Origin: an uncultured Acetatifactor sp.
GTDB lineage: Bacteria; Bacillota; Clostridia; Lachnospirales; Lachnospiraceae
Direction: 5' to 3'
Assembly (NCBI GenBank): GCA_947625475.1
Contig: CANQOL010000016.1
Coordinates: 1 to 64,000, forward strand
DNA: 64,000 nt
Shown here in pieces: positions 8,404 to 17,272 of the stretch (the stretch's first letter is position 1; each line of letters begins with the position of its first letter). The translations under genes were made by a program, and so were the position numbers. Below the pieces are notes generated by a model that was not told where the DNA came from, did no database searches, and saw only the letters and a program-made list of their open reading frames with translations.

Positions 8404-8864
8404 AACAGACTCTCCTTGATCTTAATGACTCCCTTTTTCACCGCGGCGCAGGTGCCGTCCGGCGACTCCTGGGGGCGGTGCGCCTCCCAGGGATGAATCA
8501 GGGTAAAATATCCTTTCCTATTGCAGACTGTGGCTGCCGGCATGATGCCGCCGCTCTCCAGGGTCATAAAATCCGTCTCCGGATCCCGGGTCCTCTGGAT
8601 CAGAAGTTCTCTCGGATAGACGGATATTCCTTCCTCTCCCGTCAAAGAAAACTGAATGTCACAGTAAAGGTCATGGGCTTCTATGGCGCAGCGCTCCCTC
8701 TCCTTGGTGGGATAGGACATGATTTTCGCGTATACATCCGAACCGTCAATCCCGTATGTCCCCTCCTCCATATCTTCCGACAGCTTTTCCAAAAAATCCT
8801 GCACTGCCGCCCGTTTGCCCGCGGGAATATACCGGATCAGATTTTCCAGCTTATCATGGATCAT
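8400..8864 (-). CDS. YhcH/YjgK/YiaL (DUF386) family protein
   Basis: A 154-aa cupin-like protein of the YhcH/TabA family. ERCAIEAHDLYCDIQFSLTGEE and FTLIHPWEAHRPQ, with its H-P-x-E-A-H-x-P, match the conserved metal-binding residues of the fold. Relatives occur in sialic acid and other sugar operons and are suspected to be anomerases or epimerases acting on sugar acids. It is first in the operon, 92 nt downstream of the promoter -10 box. Its link to a cytidylyltransferase supports a sugar-acid substrate. Molecular function in this organism is unproven. Confidence 0.85.
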   Translation of the reverse strand: MIHDKLENLIRYIPAGKRAAVQDFLEKLSEDMEEGTYGIDGSDVYAKIMSYPTKERERCAIEAHDLYCDIQFSLTGEEGISVYPRELLIQRTRDPETDFMTLESGGIMPAATVCNRKGYFTLIHPWEAHRPQESPDGTCAAVKKGVIKIKESLL

Positions 8865-8955
8865 GCGTCTGTCCCCCGAAAATAACGTTCTCTCTTCCTA
8901 TTATTATGCGGCATATGTTTTTCGTAAATATTATACTTAACGAAACAACAAGTTA

Positions 8956-8984
8956 ACTATAGGATAAAAGCACAGGCTTGTCAA
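8956..8984 (-). promoter_or_regulatory. Sigma-A-type promoter of the sugar-activation operon
   Basis: On the minus strand TTGACA (8984-8979), 17 nt, then TATAGT (8961-8956), upstream of the YhcH-family gene. A second TATAAT (8935-8930) lies downstream with a poor -35 box, and a TTAAC...GTTAA dyad sits between them and could be an operator. Confidence 0.7.
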
Positions 8985-9060
8985 GCGAAATTCTGCGTTT
9001 TGCATGATTTACCAAATGGCCCTGAAGACGGTCTGCCCAGGGCAACCTGCATTCAGGCAT

Positions 9061-9087
9061 AAAAAGAGAGACCTTATCAGTCTCTCT
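9061..9087 (-). terminator. Rho-independent terminator after the HAD/capsule protein gene
   Basis: GAGAGAC (9066-9072) pairs with GTCTCTC (9080-9086) around a 7-nt loop. On the minus strand the stem is followed directly by TTTTT. It separates the upstream capsule unit from the sugar-activation operon. Confidence 0.8.
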
Positions 9088-9130
9088 CTTCTCTTCGCTG
9101 CTATGCAGATTTTTTCAAAAGTTTATCGCT

Positions 9131-11140
9131 TTAGATTCCCACCTTCAGTTCAAATGCCTCGTACACCTTCTTCAGATACGCCTGTCTTTTGCCCCCTGCC
9201 GCCGCCAGAGGCGCGTAGGCGTCTCTGCCGCTGATGTTCAGAAGATAAGGATATTTTTCAAATGCCTGGCTGTAAAGGGAGACAAAATCCAGCACGCCCC
9301 TCTGGATCTGCCTGACGCCCTCCTGATTTTTTTCCGGCTCGCCGAAGAGATAGGTCACCTCTCCCTTCTCCCCCCGTCCGAAGCCCTTGAAAGAGGGATG
9401 GGGAGAGCTCATCAGCAGCTCCAGATACAGGTTGTCTCCCCGGTTCAGGTCATGGTACTCCCAGAGATCCCGGTTGCTGCTGCTGCTGAACAGATAGCTT
9501 GCCAGCGCGCCGCTGGCCAGCTGGGCCTCGCCGGTATCCGGCTCCGCGTTGTGCACCGTATTGGTCCCCGCCAAAAGGCCCGTCAGCCTGCAGGGGATAT
9601 GCCACTCCTTCTCGATCAGGCAGCGCAGCGCCATGGCGCCGCTCCCCGCCCAGCCCACGTCCACGGCGCAGGCTCTCTCACACCCCCGCAGAATCCGGGC
9701 GAAGTATTCTCCGCCGGCCCCGATCTGCTCCCGGTAGTGCTCCGTCGTCTCCTGCCAGTGAGCCAGGAAAAATGCCTTCACCTGTTCCAGATTCCGATCG
9801 GTCAGGCAGCTCTGGGCTGTCAGATCCTTCCTCTCCTTCAGAAGCAGGGGCAGCATGTCGGTCAGCTCCATGGAGGCGAAAATCTGGTCCAAAGGAATCT
9901 TCTGGTTGATCTTGTGCACCAGGAACCGCCGCAGATAATCATACTTATAATACCGGGCCGTCATCTTGGCCGCCGCCAGCCGGGACCAGTACACATACTC
10001 CGTATTCTCTTCAGGGTAAAGCCTGTCGTACACCTGCTTTAAAATATCCCCGTCCCGGGCAAGGAAGAGGATCTTATCGATCTGATGCGCCTGCGCGTAT
10101 TCATGGATAAAATGGCAGTATCCCAGAATCAGGAGCCCTCCGTACACAAAGCCGTACTCATACTCCCTGGAATACACATTCAGCCCGCAGTGCAGATGCG
10201 CGTTCACAATCCCCCGATAGGCGCTTCCCACCAGGGGGGACATCTTCCCGGCCCGGAAGGTTTCCCCCATGTCCTGGACATTGGGGTAATGGATGCTCTC
10301 CCAGCCGGCCCGCCGGGCCTGGCGCACGTCGGACTCCATGTTGTCGCCGATTTGGATATATTTCAGATCCTTCCCAAGCTCTTCCCCGGCCAGGCGGTAC
10401 AGAGCGCCGTCGAACTTTCCCTTCCCGCGGTCGTTGGAGAGATAGAGGGCCTCATAGCCCTCGTAACCGCACAGGGCAAGCAGCGTCCCGATCCGGTCCT
10501 TTTCCAGATACATATCCGACAGCAAAATCACCCGCTTGCCCGCCTCTAAAAGCCGGCGGTACACCTGCAGCATGTAGGGGTTGGGACGGCACAGCTCCTT
10601 CTCCGTCCGGAACTCGGTCTCCTGCCCCGCCCGGCGCGGGATCCCCGTCTCCCGCTCCATCACGGCATAAATCTCGTCCAGGGTTACCTCATAGCTCCCC
10701 CGCTTTTCAAATGCCTCCCGCCGGGCAGTCCCCTCCAACTGGCAGCGGATCCGCTGAAAGTCCGGGTAATCCAGCCTTTCCCCCACCAAAAAAAACAGAT
10801 CCGCAGGCGAACTGAAGGGTCTGAAAATCAGCGTGTCAAAAATATCAAAGGAAATCACGTCGTAGGGCAGAAGCCGCCGGACAAATTCTTCCGCCGGGGG
10901 CATCTGAAACCGGGCGGACTCGCTCTCCTCCAGAGGCAGATCCTTTTCCTCCCAGACATGGCTGTCCTCCTCCAGCCGCTTTCCTCCCCCAAACAGGCAC
11001 AGGACATTCAGCCAGAGCAGGTAAAGCCAGGCCCCCAGCTTCCCGACTCCCCGGGCCTTTGCCGCTCTGCTCTGGTAGCGCCGCCGGATCGCCGGATTGC
11101 GGTTCACCAATAAATTGTATACCTTCATCCGCAGACTCAT
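9131..11140 (-). CDS. HAD-like hydrolase fused to a capsule-locus domain with ARDG and DVGWAGS motifs
   Basis: The start is placed at ATG 11140 (669 aa) because GGGAGG lies just upstream; the longer frame has no ribosome site. Residues ~95-310 are a HAD domain: SFDIFDTLIFRP carries the DxD nucleophile motif, ILLSDMYL the second motif, and IQIGDNMESDVRQARRAGW the acidic third motif. Residues ~340-669 form another domain with ILFLARDGDILKQVYDRL and ACAVDVGWAGSGAMALRCL, shared with the next upstream gene. Proteins of this layout recur in polysaccharide clusters of gut Firmicutes, and their reaction is not established to my knowledge. A basic, hydrophobic N-terminus (WLYLLWLNVLCLF) suggests membrane association. 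Confidence 0.72.
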   Translation of the reverse strand: MSLRMKVYNLLVNRNPAIRRRYQSRAAKARGVGKLGAWLYLLWLNVLCLFGGGKRLEEDSHVWEEKDLPLEESESARFQMPPAEEFVRRLLPYDVISFDIFDTLIFRPFSSPADLFFLVGERLDYPDFQRIRCQLEGTARREAFEKRGSYEVTLDEIYAVMERETGIPRRAGQETEFRTEKELCRPNPYMLQVYRRLLEAGKRVILLSDMYLEKDRIGTLLALCGYEGYEALYLSNDRGKGKFDGALYRLAGEELGKDLKYIQIGDNMESDVRQARRAGWESIHYPNVQDMGETFRAGKMSPLVGSAYRGIVNAHLHCGLNVYSREYEYGFVYGGLLILGYCHFIHEYAQAHQIDKILFLARDGDILKQVYDRLYPEENTEYVYWSRLAAAKMTARYYKYDYLRRFLVHKINQKIPLDQIFASMELTDMLPLLLKERKDLTAQSCLTDRNLEQVKAFFLAHWQETTEHYREQIGAGGEYFARILRGCERACAVDVGWAGSGAMALRCLIEKEWHIPCRLTGLLAGTNTVHNAEPDTGEAQLASGALASYLFSSSSNRDLWEYHDLNRGDNLYLELLMSSPHPSFKGFGRGEKGEVTYLFGEPEKNQEGVRQIQRGVLDFVSLYSQAFEKYPYLLNISGRDAYAPLAAAGGKRQAYLKKVYEAFELKVGI

Positions 11141-11156
11141 GTAAGCCTCCCGCCCC

Positions 11157-12536
11157 CTAAACCTCACCGGTCCTGTGTTTCTCCGTCCTTTTTGCCCGCA
11201 GCTGCTTTCTGGCAATCATCAGATACCGGTAGGCGATCTCATTCCATCTGTGCCAGGCCCGAAGCTCCCCCCTCTTCTCGATGCTGCCAAAGAGCCAGGG
11301 GCTCTCCGGGATATAGCAGTCTCTGCGCAGCATGCCCACCGCCTTTTGCAGCACATGGTTCTGAGAAATCTCCCGGGATGTCATCTCCTTTGCCAGGGGC
11401 TCCACACACAGCTCGTTCACATCGTCGGAGAACAGATAGCTCCCGTAGAGAGCCAGCTCCTGGGGGGAGGGGCAGACCATGACCTGCCGGAACAGCCGAA
11501 AGAGAATCCTCTTCCATTTTTCCCCGGACGCCTCCTCCAGAGTGATCCCTGTCCCAAGGAGATCTTCGGCCGTCTGGCTGATATAGACGCTGCTCTCCTG
11601 GATCCTGGCCCTGTTGCAGCTCTCCGGCGCCCCCAAAACGGCCCGATACCCGTCGGTTCCCTTCTCATAGCCCACCGCCATCCCTTCAGGGGAGCTGCAG
11701 ACCGCCTCAAACATATTATTATTGAAATATACCTTCCTTCGGATTCCCCGGGAGGGAGAAAAATAGTAGCTGTGGAAGCTCCCCGCCGCCTCGCCGGCCG
11801 GCTGTTCAAAGAGACCGAAATAATATCCCTCCGGCCGGTTTGGGCAGCCCATATGCCGCAGCAGCTCCGCCAGGCTTGCCTGGATGGAGCCCGTCCACCC
11901 GCTGTCCACCAGCGCATAGGGCTCCTCCCCCAGCAGTCCCTCCTGGGCAAGATACCCCCGTGCCAGGTCAAAGGCCCCCTCGGTCTTCCGCCTCAGCGCC
12001 TCCCACAGGGGGGCAAACCCTTTCAGCTCCGAGCGCAGCCGCTGCAGTCTGGCGTAGGCCAGCGGCTGATCCGCCGGGCAGCCGGGATCCAGCAGACGGC
12101 CAAGCTCCCCCGCCTCCCCCTCTGTAAATCCAACCCTCATGAAGACCTTCCGAAGCGTCACCTCGATTCCGCCGCGGCACATGTGATCCAGACACACATC
12201 CGGGTTCACGGCGTACTGGGGGATGCGCAGGGCATACCGGGACCCCTTCAGATAGCGGCATTCCACCGGCAGCTTCCAGCTCTGCGCCATGAGAGAGGCG
12301 ATCCTCTGCATCATATAGCCGTCCCTCGCCAGGAAATAAATTCTCCGCTTCCCCGAGGCGGCCGCCTGCCTCAGCACCCAGGATACAAAGAAAAAGAGCG
12401 CAGGCCCCCAGATGATCCGGCACTGGGTCCGCAGCAGGCTCTCCTTTTCGCCCTCCTTTGAGGCTGCCAGGACCGACCATATCTCGGGAGTCTCGCTCCA
12501 TATTTTTTGGTAAACGGTGTGCTTATCTCTCCTCAT
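11157..12536 (-). CDS. Stand-alone ARDG-domain capsule-locus protein (paralogue of the neighbour's C-terminal half)
   Basis: This 459-aa protein lacks a HAD nucleophile motif but repeats the landmarks of the neighbouring protein's C-terminal domain: RRIYFLARDGYMMQRIASL near residue 65 and YALVDSGWTGSIQASLAELL near residue 205. Further on it has YYFSPSRGIRRKVYFNNNMFE. Both genes therefore encode the same domain, once alone and once fused to HAD. It overlaps the upstream GT2 gene by 14 nt and is 16 nt from the downstream gene. The conserved Asp in ARDG and DxGWxGS suggest a phosphate- or nucleotide-binding enzyme, but I cannot name the reaction. Confidence 0.65.
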   Translation of the reverse strand: MRRDKHTVYQKIWSETPEIWSVLAASKEGEKESLLRTQCRIIWGPALFFFVSWVLRQAAASGKRRIYFLARDGYMMQRIASLMAQSWKLPVECRYLKGSRYALRIPQYAVNPDVCLDHMCRGGIEVTLRKVFMRVGFTEGEAGELGRLLDPGCPADQPLAYARLQRLRSELKGFAPLWEALRRKTEGAFDLARGYLAQEGLLGEEPYALVDSGWTGSIQASLAELLRHMGCPNRPEGYYFGLFEQPAGEAAGSFHSYYFSPSRGIRRKVYFNNNMFEAVCSSPEGMAVGYEKGTDGYRAVLGAPESCNRARIQESSVYISQTAEDLLGTGITLEEASGEKWKRILFRLFRQVMVCPSPQELALYGSYLFSDDVNELCVEPLAKEMTSREISQNHVLQKAVGMLRRDCYIPESPWLFGSIEKRGELRAWHRWNEIAYRYLMIARKQLRAKRTEKHRTGEV

Positions 12537-13380
12537 TTACAACTTCCAGCTTGTTTTGATTGTGTTTGAACTGCTCCATAATTCCCCGGGGCACCAGTCC
12601 GATCAGCAGAGGCTTGATGGTGTACGCGATCCGGGCCGGGAACTCCACCTGCAGCTCTCCAAAGCTCTGGAACCTCACCTTGGCCTCCGCGATCCGGGAG
12701 GCATACGTCCTCCTGCGATAGGCTTTGCTGTCCTCTCTGTATAAAAACAGCCGGTCCGGCAGATTACAGCCCTTGTAGCCCATCACCATCAGCCGCATGA
12801 AGAGCTCATAATCCTCACAGCGCAGCGTGTCCCTGGACACCTTGTAGCCGCCGGCTCTCTCAAGCACCTCTCTGCGGAACATGACGGTGGGATGTATGTA
12901 GGGGGAGTAGGCCAAAAAATCCGGCTGTTCCGGATACCTGGGCATATCCCTGAAGCCCCAGAGTCCGCTCTGCCCGATCAGCTCCGCGCAGCACCCCACC
13001 AGCGCCATCTCCGGATGGCTCTCCAAATATTCGTATTGGATCTGAAGACGGTTCTCCTTGGAGATATCGTCGGCATCCATCCGGGCGATATATTTTCCCC
13101 TGGCCAGGGCGATGCACTGGTTCAGCGAATAGGCGAGCCCCTGATTTTTTTCCTGGCCCACCAGGCGGATCCTGGAATCCAGCCGGGCCCAGCGCCTGAG
13201 CCGTTCGCCCACCACGGCGTCCGAGCCGTCGTTATAAATAATGAATTCCAGATTTTTCAGCGTCTGTGTCAAAATGGACCAGATGGCAAGATCCAGCTCC
13301 TCAAAGCGGAACTGATTAAATACTCCCATAATGACAGATACGGCCGTCTCATCCTGAGTATCCCTTACATTCTCTCCCAT
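12523..13380 (-). CDS. Family 2 glycosyltransferase
   Basis: A 285-aa GT-A enzyme from ATG 13380. VSVIMGVFNQ opens the nucleotide-binding fold, FIIYNDGSDAVVGERL follows, ARGKYIARMDADDIS contains the metal-binding DXD, and LRCEDYELFMRLMVMGYKG contains the ED acceptor-site motif. No transmembrane tail is evident, so it should act at the cytoplasmic face on a lipid-linked oligosaccharide. An in-frame TTG at 13389 is possible but poorly spaced from the ribosome site. It is the second gene of the capsule unit. Confidence 0.88.
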   Translation of the reverse strand: MGENVRDTQDETAVSVIMGVFNQFRFEELDLAIWSILTQTLKNLEFIIYNDGSDAVVGERLRRWARLDSRIRLVGQEKNQGLAYSLNQCIALARGKYIARMDADDISKENRLQIQYEYLESHPEMALVGCCAELIGQSGLWGFRDMPRYPEQPDFLAYSPYIHPTVMFRREVLERAGGYKVSRDTLRCEDYELFMRLMVMGYKGCNLPDRLFLYREDSKAYRRRTYASRIAEAKVRFQSFGELQVEFPARIAYTIKPLLIGLVPRGIMEQFKHNQNKLEVVNEER

Positions 13381-13432
13381 TTTTCTCAACCTACTCTCTC
13401 AGGTCCTGTGTGATCTGCAGAAAATGTACTCC

Positions 13433-14599
13433 CTATCTCTGATCCGCGAAGCGGTACGCCTCTTCCATGATGGGCTGGGTCTTTTCCAGGCGGAACATCT
13501 CCGCCACCTTTCTCCCCTCCCGGCCCATCCTGCGGAGCTTTTCCTCGGGCATCCGGCTGATCACCGCAAGCGCGTCCAGGAAATCCTCCGGCCTGTGAGG
13601 ATCGCAGACCAGCCCGTTCACTCCGGGCCTCATGTACTCCCTTGTCCCCCGGTTGTCGGCCGCCACCACGGGGATCTCCATGGCCATGGCTTCCAGCGCC
13701 GCCATGCCGAGCCCCTCCCTCACGGAGGGGAAAAGGAAACAGTCCGCGCAGGCCAGTATCCGGGGGATATCCTTCCGGTAACCGAACATATGCACATTGT
13801 CCAGAAGGTTCATGGCGCTCAGCCGCCTCTGGATATCCGAGCGGAAATACCCGTCTCCGCAGATCCCGTAGCACACCTTCCTGTCCGGAATGCGCTCCAT
13901 CAGTCTGGGAATTAAGTCTATGATCATGCGGTGGTTCTTGTTGCCGCTCAGCTCCCCCACGGAGAGAATGAAAAAATCGTCCGGTTCGATGTTCAGGCTC
14001 TTTCGGAGCCTCGCCTTCTCCTCCCGGGAAACGGGGGTGAAGTTTTCAATATGCAGCCCCTCTCCGGGAATGCGGAAGACTCTGCCGTCCTTTCGCAGGT
14101 GAAACTTCTTTGCCCTGTCAAAGTCCTCCTCGTTGATGGTCACCAGGCAGTCCGTCGCCCTGGCCAGCAGCCTCTCCACCGTATAGTAGAACACCCAGTT
14201 AAAGCGGGGCGCCCCCGTGTAAAAGTGAAAACCGTGGGCGGTGTAGATGATCTGCGGCTTTACTTCCGCGCAGGTCACGCCCGCGATCCGGCCCAGCAGC
14301 CCTCCCACAGGGGTGTGGCAGTGGATCAGGCTGATCCCCTCCTGACGGATAATCCGGCGGATCTGAGAGAGGGCCTTTGCGTTCTGGCGCAGCATAAACG
14401 GGGATTTTTCTATGTCGATATGGTGCAGGATCACGCCCGCTTTTTTCAGCTCCTGCTCCTTCACGCAGTACACGGAGTCCGTAAAGTTGGCCGCTGAATG
14501 CACCTCATAGCCCATTCTCTGCAGGATAGCCACATTATTCATTTCAAACTGTGTCACGAATCCGCCCACCGTCGCGATGAACAGCGCTTTCCTTGCCAT
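13433..14599 (-). CDS. Family 4 glycosyltransferase
   Basis: A 388-aa GT-B enzyme. The start at 14599 follows GAGGGG with good spacing; an ATG at 14614 has its ribosome site too close. The N-terminal domain has TVGGFVTQFEM and the IHCHTPVGGLLGRIAG segment common in EpsD/CapM-type enzymes, with YTAHGFHFYTGAP following. The donor domain has ILSVGELSGNKNH and VREGLGMAALEAMAMEIPVVA, which carries the E-x7-E nucleotide-sugar motif. It is the promoter-proximal gene of the leftward capsule unit, so it may add an early sugar to the lipid carrier; the sugar is unknown. Confidence 0.9.
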   Translation of the reverse strand: MARKALFIATVGGFVTQFEMNNVAILQRMGYEVHSAANFTDSVYCVKEQELKKAGVILHHIDIEKSPFMLRQNAKALSQIRRIIRQEGISLIHCHTPVGGLLGRIAGVTCAEVKPQIIYTAHGFHFYTGAPRFNWVFYYTVERLLARATDCLVTINEEDFDRAKKFHLRKDGRVFRIPGEGLHIENFTPVSREEKARLRKSLNIEPDDFFILSVGELSGNKNHRMIIDLIPRLMERIPDRKVCYGICGDGYFRSDIQRRLSAMNLLDNVHMFGYRKDIPRILACADCFLFPSVREGLGMAALEAMAMEIPVVAADNRGTREYMRPGVNGLVCDPHRPEDFLDALAVISRMPEEKLRRMGREGRKVAEMFRLEKTQPIMEEAYRFADQR

Positions 14600-14679
14600 C
14601 GGGCTGCCCCTCATTTCCTGCCGTACCAGTTCTATGTACCGCCAACTTTTGCATCTCTCAAGCCGTATACTAGTAATTG

Positions 14680-14708
14680 ATTGTAAACCTTTTTTTCAGG
14701 TCAGTCAA
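14680..14708 (-). promoter_or_regulatory. Promoter of the leftward capsule unit
   Basis: On the minus strand TTGACT (14708-14703), a 17-nt spacer and TACAAT (14685-14680) stand upstream of the GT4 gene. It is back to back with the pfl promoter, ~95 bp away, so the interval 14600-14900 is a divergent control region. Confidence 0.72.
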
Positions 14709-14802
14709 GCAAATAAAGAATTTGTCTGTTTTTTCCTGAATAAACCCTCTGTCCGGCCGCCGGGCTGTTTTGCTTTGTATAGAAAAAAGTACACTCCCAG
14801 CC

Positions 14803-14831
14803 TTGACTCTTAGGGCACTTTTACATATAAT
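14803..14831 (+). promoter_or_regulatory. Promoter of the split pyruvate formate-lyase operon
   Basis: TTGACT (14803-14808), 17 nt and a perfect TATAAT (14826-14831). A 5' leader of about 60 nt leads to GCAGGAGG before the pfl ATG. Strong consensus agrees with the high expression expected of a main fermentation enzyme. Confidence 0.82.
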
Positions 14832-14900
14832 TAGGCTATAGAGTTAGGGAGAGGAAACACACATTTCACTAATTCAATTTTTAGCAGGAGGCATTTCAAA

Positions 14901-16940
14901 ATGAGACCAGAATGGACAGATTTTGTAGGCGGCAAATGGGAATCTGAAATCAACGTGCGTGATTTCATCCAGAAGAATTATCATCCCTATGACGGGGACG
15001 AATCCTTCCTGGCCGGACCTACCCAGAACACGAAAGACCTGTGGGCACAGGTGCTGGATCTGCAGAAGCAGGAGAGAGAGGCAGGCGGCGTCCTGGATAT
15101 GGACACCAAGGTTGTTTCCACGATCACCTCTCACGGCCCCGGCTACCTGGACAAGTCCAAGGAGACCATCGTCGGCTTCCAGACCGACAAGCCCTTCAAG
15201 CGTTCCCTGCAGCCCTACGGCGGCATCAGAATGGCTGAGAAGGCATGCGCTGACAACGGCTACGAGGTAGATCCCGAGATCAGCGAGTTTTTCTCCACTC
15301 ACAGAAAGACCCACAACGCAGGCTGCTTCGACGCATACAATCAGGAGATGAGAGCCTGCCGTTCTTCCCATATCATCACCGGCCTGCCTGACGCTTACGG
15401 CCGCGGACGTATCATCGGCGACTACAGAAGAATCGCCCTGTACGGCATTGACCGTCTGCTGGAGGATAAGCAGGCCCAAAAGGATTCCACCGGCCGCGTG
15501 ATGACCGACGATGTGATCCGTCTTCGCGAGGAGCTCTCCGAGCAGATGACCGCTCTGAAGCTGATGAAGGAGATGGCGGCCTCCTACGGCTACGATATCT
15601 CCAAGCCCGCCAAGAACGTGCAGGAAGCCATCCAGTTCACCTATTTCGGATATCTGTGCGCCGTGAAGGAGCAGAACGGAGCGGCTATGTCCCTGGGACG
15701 TACCTCCACCTTCATCGACTGCTACGCGGAGAGAGACCTGGCCAACGGCACCTTCACCGAGGAGCAGATCCAGGAGTTTGTAGACCACTTCATTATGAAG
15801 CTGCGCTGCATCAAGTTTGCCCGTACTCCCGAGTACAACCAGATTTTCGCCGGCGATCCCGTGTGGGTAACCGAGTCTCTGGGCGGCGTTGGCGTTGACG
15901 GACGCCACATGGTGACCAAGACCAGCTTCCGCTACCTGAACACCCTGACCAACCTGGGACCTTCTCCCGAGCCCAACCTGACGGTTCTGTGGTCCACCAG
16001 GCTTCCCGAGAACTGGAAGAGATACTGCGCGAAGATGTCCATCCAGACCTCTTCCATCCAGTACGAGAACGACGACCTGATGAGAGTGGTTCACGGCGAC
16101 GACTACGGCATCGCATGCTGCGTGTCCTCCATGGTCATCGGCAAGGAGATGCAGTTCTTCGGCGCACGTGCCAACCTGGCAAAGTGCCTGCTGTACGCTT
16201 TGAACGGCGGCGTGGACGAGGTGACCAAGAAGCAGGTAGGCCCCAAGTACCGTCCTGTTACCGGCGATGTGCTGGACTACGACGATGTGATGAGCAAGTT
16301 CATGGATATGATGGAGTGGCAGGCTGATGTGTATGTAAATACCCTGAACATCATCCACTATATGCATGATAAGTACTGCTATGAGAGAGCTGAGATGGCC
16401 CTCCATGACAGAGACGTAAAGCGTTACTTCGCTACCGGGGTGGCCGGACTGTCCATCGTGGCAGACTCCCTGTCCGCTATCAAGTACGCGAAGGTTGAGG
16501 TAATCCGTGACGAGGACGGCGTGATCGTGGACTTCAAGACCACCGGCGACTTCCCTAAGTACGGCAATGACGACGACCGTGTGGACCTGATCGCTCAGGA
16601 CATCGTCCACAAGTTCATGACCGCCGTGAGAAGACATCACACCTACCGCAACGGCATTCCTACCACCTCCATCCTTACCATCACCTCCAACGTGACCTAC
16701 GGTAAGGCTACAGGCAACACCCCTGACGGACGGAAGAAGGGCCAGCCCTTCGCACCCGGTGCCAACCCTATGCACGGACGCGACACCCACGGCGCAGTGG
16801 CTTCCCTGTCCTCTGTTTCCAAGCTTCCCTTCAAGGATGCGCAGGACGGTATCTCCAATACCTTCACCATCATCCCCGGCGCTCTGGGCAAGGAGGATAA
16901 GGTGTTCAGCGGCGATATCGAGATCGACCTGAATAAATAA
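14901..16940 (+). CDS. pflB: Pyruvate formate-lyase core subunit lacking the glycyl-radical domain
   Basis: The 679-aa protein is a PFL over its whole length: [35 protein letters not shown], and [11 protein letters not shown] with the catalytic Cys-Cys pair at C406-C407. It ends at [20 protein letters not shown]. Intact PFLs are ~740-760 aa and continue here into a C-terminal glycyl-radical domain with RVSGYA; that domain is absent from this chain and is encoded separately at 17273. The TAA at 16938-16940 falls in the natural linker, not inside a folded segment. Function: CoA-dependent cleavage of pyruvate to acetyl-CoA and formate in the cytoplasm, requiring the separate domain and PflA. Codon use is highly biased, as in strongly expressed genes. 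Confidence 0.93.
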   Translation: MRPEWTDFVGGKWESEINVRDFIQKNYHPYDGDESFLAGPTQNTKDLWAQVLDLQKQEREAGGVLDMDTKVVSTITSHGPGYLDKSKETIVGFQTDKPFKRSLQPYGGIRMAEKACADNGYEVDPEISEFFSTHRKTHNAGCFDAYNQEMRACRSSHIITGLPDAYGRGRIIGDYRRIALYGIDRLLEDKQAQKDSTGRVMTDDVIRLREELSEQMTALKLMKEMAASYGYDISKPAKNVQEAIQFTYFGYLCAVKEQNGAAMSLGRTSTFIDCYAERDLANGTFTEEQIQEFVDHFIMKLRCIKFARTPEYNQIFAGDPVWVTESLGGVGVDGRHMVTKTSFRYLNTLTNLGPSPEPNLTVLWSTRLPENWKRYCAKMSIQTSSIQYENDDLMRVVHGDDYGIACCVSSMVIGKEMQFFGARANLAKCLLYALNGGVDEVTKKQVGPKYRPVTGDVLDYDDVMSKFMDMMEWQADVYVNTLNIIHYMHDKYCYERAEMALHDRDVKRYFATGVAGLSIVADSLSAIKYAKVEVIRDEDGVIVDFKTTGDFPKYGNDDDRVDLIAQDIVHKFMTAVRRHHTYRNGIPTTSILTITSNVTYGKATGNTPDGRKKGQPFAPGANPMHGRDTHGAVASLSSVSKLPFKDAQDGISNTFTIIPGALGKEDKVFSGDIEIDLNK

Positions 16941-16958
16941 AAGAAAGGCGTGGCGGCA

Positions 16959-17162
16959 ATGGATGATCAGAAAATGATTGACGATCTTGTAAAGCTTCTG
17001 GACGGCGGTATGCTCCAGGGTGTAGGGCATGTAAATGTAGATTACGATGCCGCAAGTCAGCAGTCAAAGAATGTTCAGACAATGGGCTGTTCGGATTGCT
17101 CCCGCACTCCCCTGGCATGCAGTGTCCCCACCCTGCATGAGGGACTGGACGACTATCAATAG
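16959..17162 (+). CDS. Small protein resembling the start of a glycyl-radical domain, with a Cys motif
   Basis: A 67-aa protein from ATG 16959 (AAAGG 10 nt upstream); an in-frame GTG at 16950 is too close to the ribosome site. Its first 27 residues (IDDLVKLLDGG, then QGVGHVNVD) align with the beginning of the separate glycyl-radical protein ([11 protein letters not shown], then KGGHHLNVN). It then diverges and has no RVSGY loop, so it cannot carry the radical. Instead it ends with Cys at 44, 47 and 54 (C-X2-C-X6-C) and an acidic tail. It starts 18 nt after the core gene stop. Possible roles: a cap that occupies the empty site on the core, an assembly factor or a metal/redox sensor. None is established. 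Confidence 0.72.
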   Translation: MDDQKMIDDLVKLLDGGMLQGVGHVNVDYDAASQQSKNVQTMGCSDCSRTPLACSVPTLHEGLDDYQ

Positions 17163-17183
17163 TCCCCAAAGGATCCGCCAAGC

Positions 17184-17227
17184 AAAACGGAACCGTTTTC
17201 GGGGCGCGGCCCGGCATCCGGGCCGCG
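17184..17227 (+). promoter_or_regulatory. Paired hairpins in front of the glycyl-radical gene
   Basis: A first stem AAAACG/CGTTTT (17184-17199) is followed by a perfect 10-bp GC stem, CGCGGCCCGG (17205-17214) and CCGGGCCGCG (17218-17227), with loop CAT. No T-run follows, so it is not a standard terminator. It could be an RNA processing or stability element that adjusts the ratio of the separate domain to the core. Confidence 0.5.
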
Positions 17228-17272
17228 GTCCGGGAATATACAATAACAAATAAAAAATAGGAGGAAAAAATC

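Noticed and set aside
16938-16950. PFL split as a sequencing or nonsense error
   Set aside because: The core and the radical domain are separated by 332 bp containing another gene and hairpins, and the domain has its own start and AGGAGG, so a single-base error cannot explain it.
14874-17030. 718-codon open frame antisense to the PFL genes
   Set aside because: It mirrors the strongly codon-biased PFL gene, spans several real genes' boundaries, and its translation is low-complexity Val/His/Gly-rich with no motif.
17205-17227. Rho-independent terminator before the radical-domain gene
   Set aside because: The stem is strong but is followed by GTCCGGGAATA, with no T-run.
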